Part shown: in pieces, positions 5,005-6,496 of the stretch
How the letters are laid out: the number at the start of each line of letters is the position of its first letter
Position numbering within the stretch: position 1 is the stretch's first letter
NCBI GenBank assembly: GCA_031275955.1
Contig: JAISNZ010000052.1
Span: 1-6,496 of the forward strand
Source of the DNA: Desulfovibrio sp.
Lineage (GTDB): Bacteria; Desulfobacterota; Desulfovibrionia; Desulfovibrionales; Desulfovibrionaceae
Reading direction: 5' to 3'
Length of the DNA: 6,496 nucleotides
Position numbers and translations under genes: made by a program
The notes under the pieces: model-generated
Seen by the model: the letters and a program-made list of their open reading frames with translations, nothing else
Told to the model about the DNA's origin: nothing
The model's database searches: none

Positions 5005-6496
5005 CTACAAGGTCGCCGCTTCCTCGACCATTTCAAAGGCTTCGATCATATCCCCGGCCTTGACGTCATTATAGTGATCCAGGCTGATGCCGCAATCATA
5101 GCCCTTGAGCACTTCCCGGACATCATCCTTGAAGCGGCGCAGGGAGGCGATTTTCCCCGTATGGACGACAATGCCGTCGCGCAGCAGGCGAATCTGGGCG
5201 TTCCGCAGCACCTTGCCTTCGGCTATATGGCAGCCGGCCACCGTGCCAGCCTTGGGCACGGAGAAGATTTCGCGCACTTCGGCCGAACCCAGGAAGACCT
5301 CCCGGGAGACCGGGCTGAGCATCCCTTCCATGGCGCCCTTGATTTCCTCCACCAGCTTGTAGATGACGTCATAGAAGCGGATATCCACCTTATCGCGCTC
5401 CGCCAGTTCCTTGGCCTTGGCCGCGGGCCGGACGTTGAAGCCGATAATGATGGCTCTGGAGGCCGTGGCCAGAAGGACGTCGGATTCGGAGATGGCCCCG
5501 GCCCCGCCGTGGATGACGTTGATGCGCACCTTGTCGGTGGAGAGTTTGTGCAGGGCTTCGGCAATAGCCTCCAGAGAACCCTGAACGTCGCACTTGACCA
5601 CCAGATTCAGGACCTGGGCATCCACGCTGTCTGGCCTTTGGGCCAGGAAGGTTTCCAAGGTCAATTTGGATTCCCTGGCCAATTCGCGGTCCCTCAGTTT
5701 CAGGGCGCGGGTTTCGGCAATGCGGCGGGCGATTTTTTCGTCAGCCAGACAGGTGAATTCCTCGCCGGCCTCGGGCACGCCTTCAAATCCCTGGACCTCC
5801 ACAGGGATGGACGGCCCGGCCTCCTCGACCTTCTTGCCCTGGTCGTTGAACATGGCCCGGACACGCCCTGAATGGACGCCGCAGACAAAGGCGTCGCCGA
5901 GATGCAAGGTGCCCTCCTGAATGAGGACGGTCCCCAGGGAGCCGCGGCCCTTGTCCAGTTTGGCCTCAACAATATGCCCCCTGGCGGGTTTTTTGGGATT
6001 GGCCGTAAGAGCCAGGATCTCCGCCTGCAGGGCCAGAAGTTCCAGGAGTTCATCCAGCCCCTGGCGGGTTTTGGCGGAGACGGGGGAGAAGGTGGTATCC
6101 CCTCCCCAGTCTTCGGCCACAAGGCCCTGTTCGGCCAGTTCCCGCTTGACCCGATCGGGATTGGCCCCTTCCTTGTCCATCTTGTTCATGGCCACCATGA
6201 TGGGCACGCCGGCGGCCTTGGCGTGGTTGATGGCCTCCCTGGTCTGCTCCATAACGCCGTCATCGGCCGCCACGACCAGGACGACGATGTCCGTGACCTC
6301 GGCCCCGCGCGCCCGCATGGCGGTGAAAGCCTCGTGGCCGGGGGTGTCCAGAAAGACGATCTCGCCCTTTTTGGTGGAAACGTGGTAGGCCCCGATGTGC
6401 TGGGTGATGCCGCCGGCTTCGCCCATGGCCACGGAGGATTTGCGGATGGCGTCCAGGAGCGAGGTCTTGCCGTGATCCACATGGCCCATGATGGTG
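5005..6496 (-). CDS. infB: Translation initiation factor IF-2, C-terminal 496 residues (5' end beyond window)
   Basis: IF-2 is the GTPase that brings initiator fMet-tRNA to the 30S subunit and promotes joining of the 50S. The window opens at the G1 loop, two codons before the methionine at 6489, so this is an internal methionine and not the start; the N-terminal region, often several hundred residues, lies outside. Counting from that methionine: G1 GHVDHGKT at 2-9; G2 threonine at 29 in GGITQHIGA; G3 DTPGHE at 48-53; G4 NKMD at 102-105; G5 SAK at 138-140. A beta-barrel domain II follows (about 175-265), then domain III with VKCDVQGSLEAI, and the C-terminal fMet-tRNA-binding domain with AGCHIAEGKVLRNA and GYDCGISL. 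The protein ends in EEAATL with TAG at 5007-5005. All nucleotide-binding motifs are intact. It leads the visible operon, three bases before the DUF503 gene. Confidence 0.98.
   Translation of the reverse strand, partial: TIMGHVDHGKTSLLDAIRKSSVAMGEAGGITQHIGAYHVSTKKGEIVFLDTPGHEAFTAMRARGAEVTDIVVLVVAADDGVMEQTREAINHAKAAGVPIMVAMNKMDKEGANPDRVKRELAEQGLVAEDWGGDTTFSPVSAKTRQGLDELLELLALQAEILALTANPKKPARGHIVEAKLDKGRGSLGTVLIQEGTLHLGDAFVCGVHSGRVRAMFNDQGKKVEEAGPSIPVEVQGFEGVPEAGEEFTCLADEKIARRIAETRALKLRDRELARESKLTLETFLAQRPDSVDAQVLNLVVKCDVQGSLEAIAEALHKLSTDKVRINVIHGGAGAISESDVLLATASRAIIIGFNVRPAAKAKELAERDKVDIRFYDVIYKLVEEIKGAMEGMLSPVSREVFLGSAEVREIFSVPKAGTVAGCHIAEGKVLRNAQIRLLRDGIVVHTGKIASLRRFKDDVREVLKGYDCGISLDHYNDVKAGDMIEAFEMVEEAATL

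Noticed and set aside
4807..5871. 354-codon plus-strand frame opposite infB and the DUF503 gene
   Set aside because: Antisense to the highly conserved IF2 coding sequence; the composition mirrors the complementary codons.

Overview
The window is a conserved information-processing cluster in which every gene lies on the minus strand. Reading in the direction of transcription, from high to low coordinates, the order is: infB (5' end cut off by the window), a DUF503/YlxP-type small protein gene, a DHH/DHHA1 phosphoesterase of the NrnA type, truB, rpsO and pnp (3' end cut off by the window). This is the widespread bacterial nusA-infB-truB-rpsO-pnp neighbourhood. The DNA is GC-rich. The protein wording, with infB/DUF503/DHH/truB/rpsO/pnp in a row and TruB and S15 resembling remembered Desulfovibrio versions, suggests a Desulfovibrionaceae-like member of the Desulfobacterota. 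That assignment comes from memory of the families, not from a search.

Layout. 6496-5005 is the C-terminal 496 residues of IF2, starting inside the G1 loop. Three bases later comes the 98-residue DUF503 protein (5001-4705), and eight bases after that the 330-residue DHH phosphoesterase (4696-3704). After a 90-base gap comes the tRNA pseudouridine synthase TruB (3613-2648). Ribosomal protein S15 follows (2621-2352, with a GTG start fixed by a good Shine-Dalgarno). A strong intrinsic terminator sits ten bases after the rpsO stop. A leader of about 140 bases with alternative hairpins then precedes polynucleotide phosphorylase (2165 to beyond base 1). No rbfA is present between infB and truB, where many bacteria carry it.

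How the genes work together. IF2 and S15 serve translation initiation and 30S assembly. TruB modifies U55 of tRNA. PNPase degrades RNA to short oligonucleotides, and NrnA-type enzymes finish such nanoRNAs to mononucleotides. The five upstream genes are tightly packed and read as one operon. pnp is separated from them by the terminator and so probably depends on read-through or on a start in its own leader, for which I see no convincing promoter.

I see no mobile element, CRISPR array, tRNA, rRNA or novel multi-gene system. The points worth a second look are regulatory: the terminator and switch-like leader before pnp, a palindrome and possible Shine-Dalgarno-sequestering hairpin before rpsO, and the missing rbfA. 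The long open frames on the plus strand are antisense shadows of the real genes.
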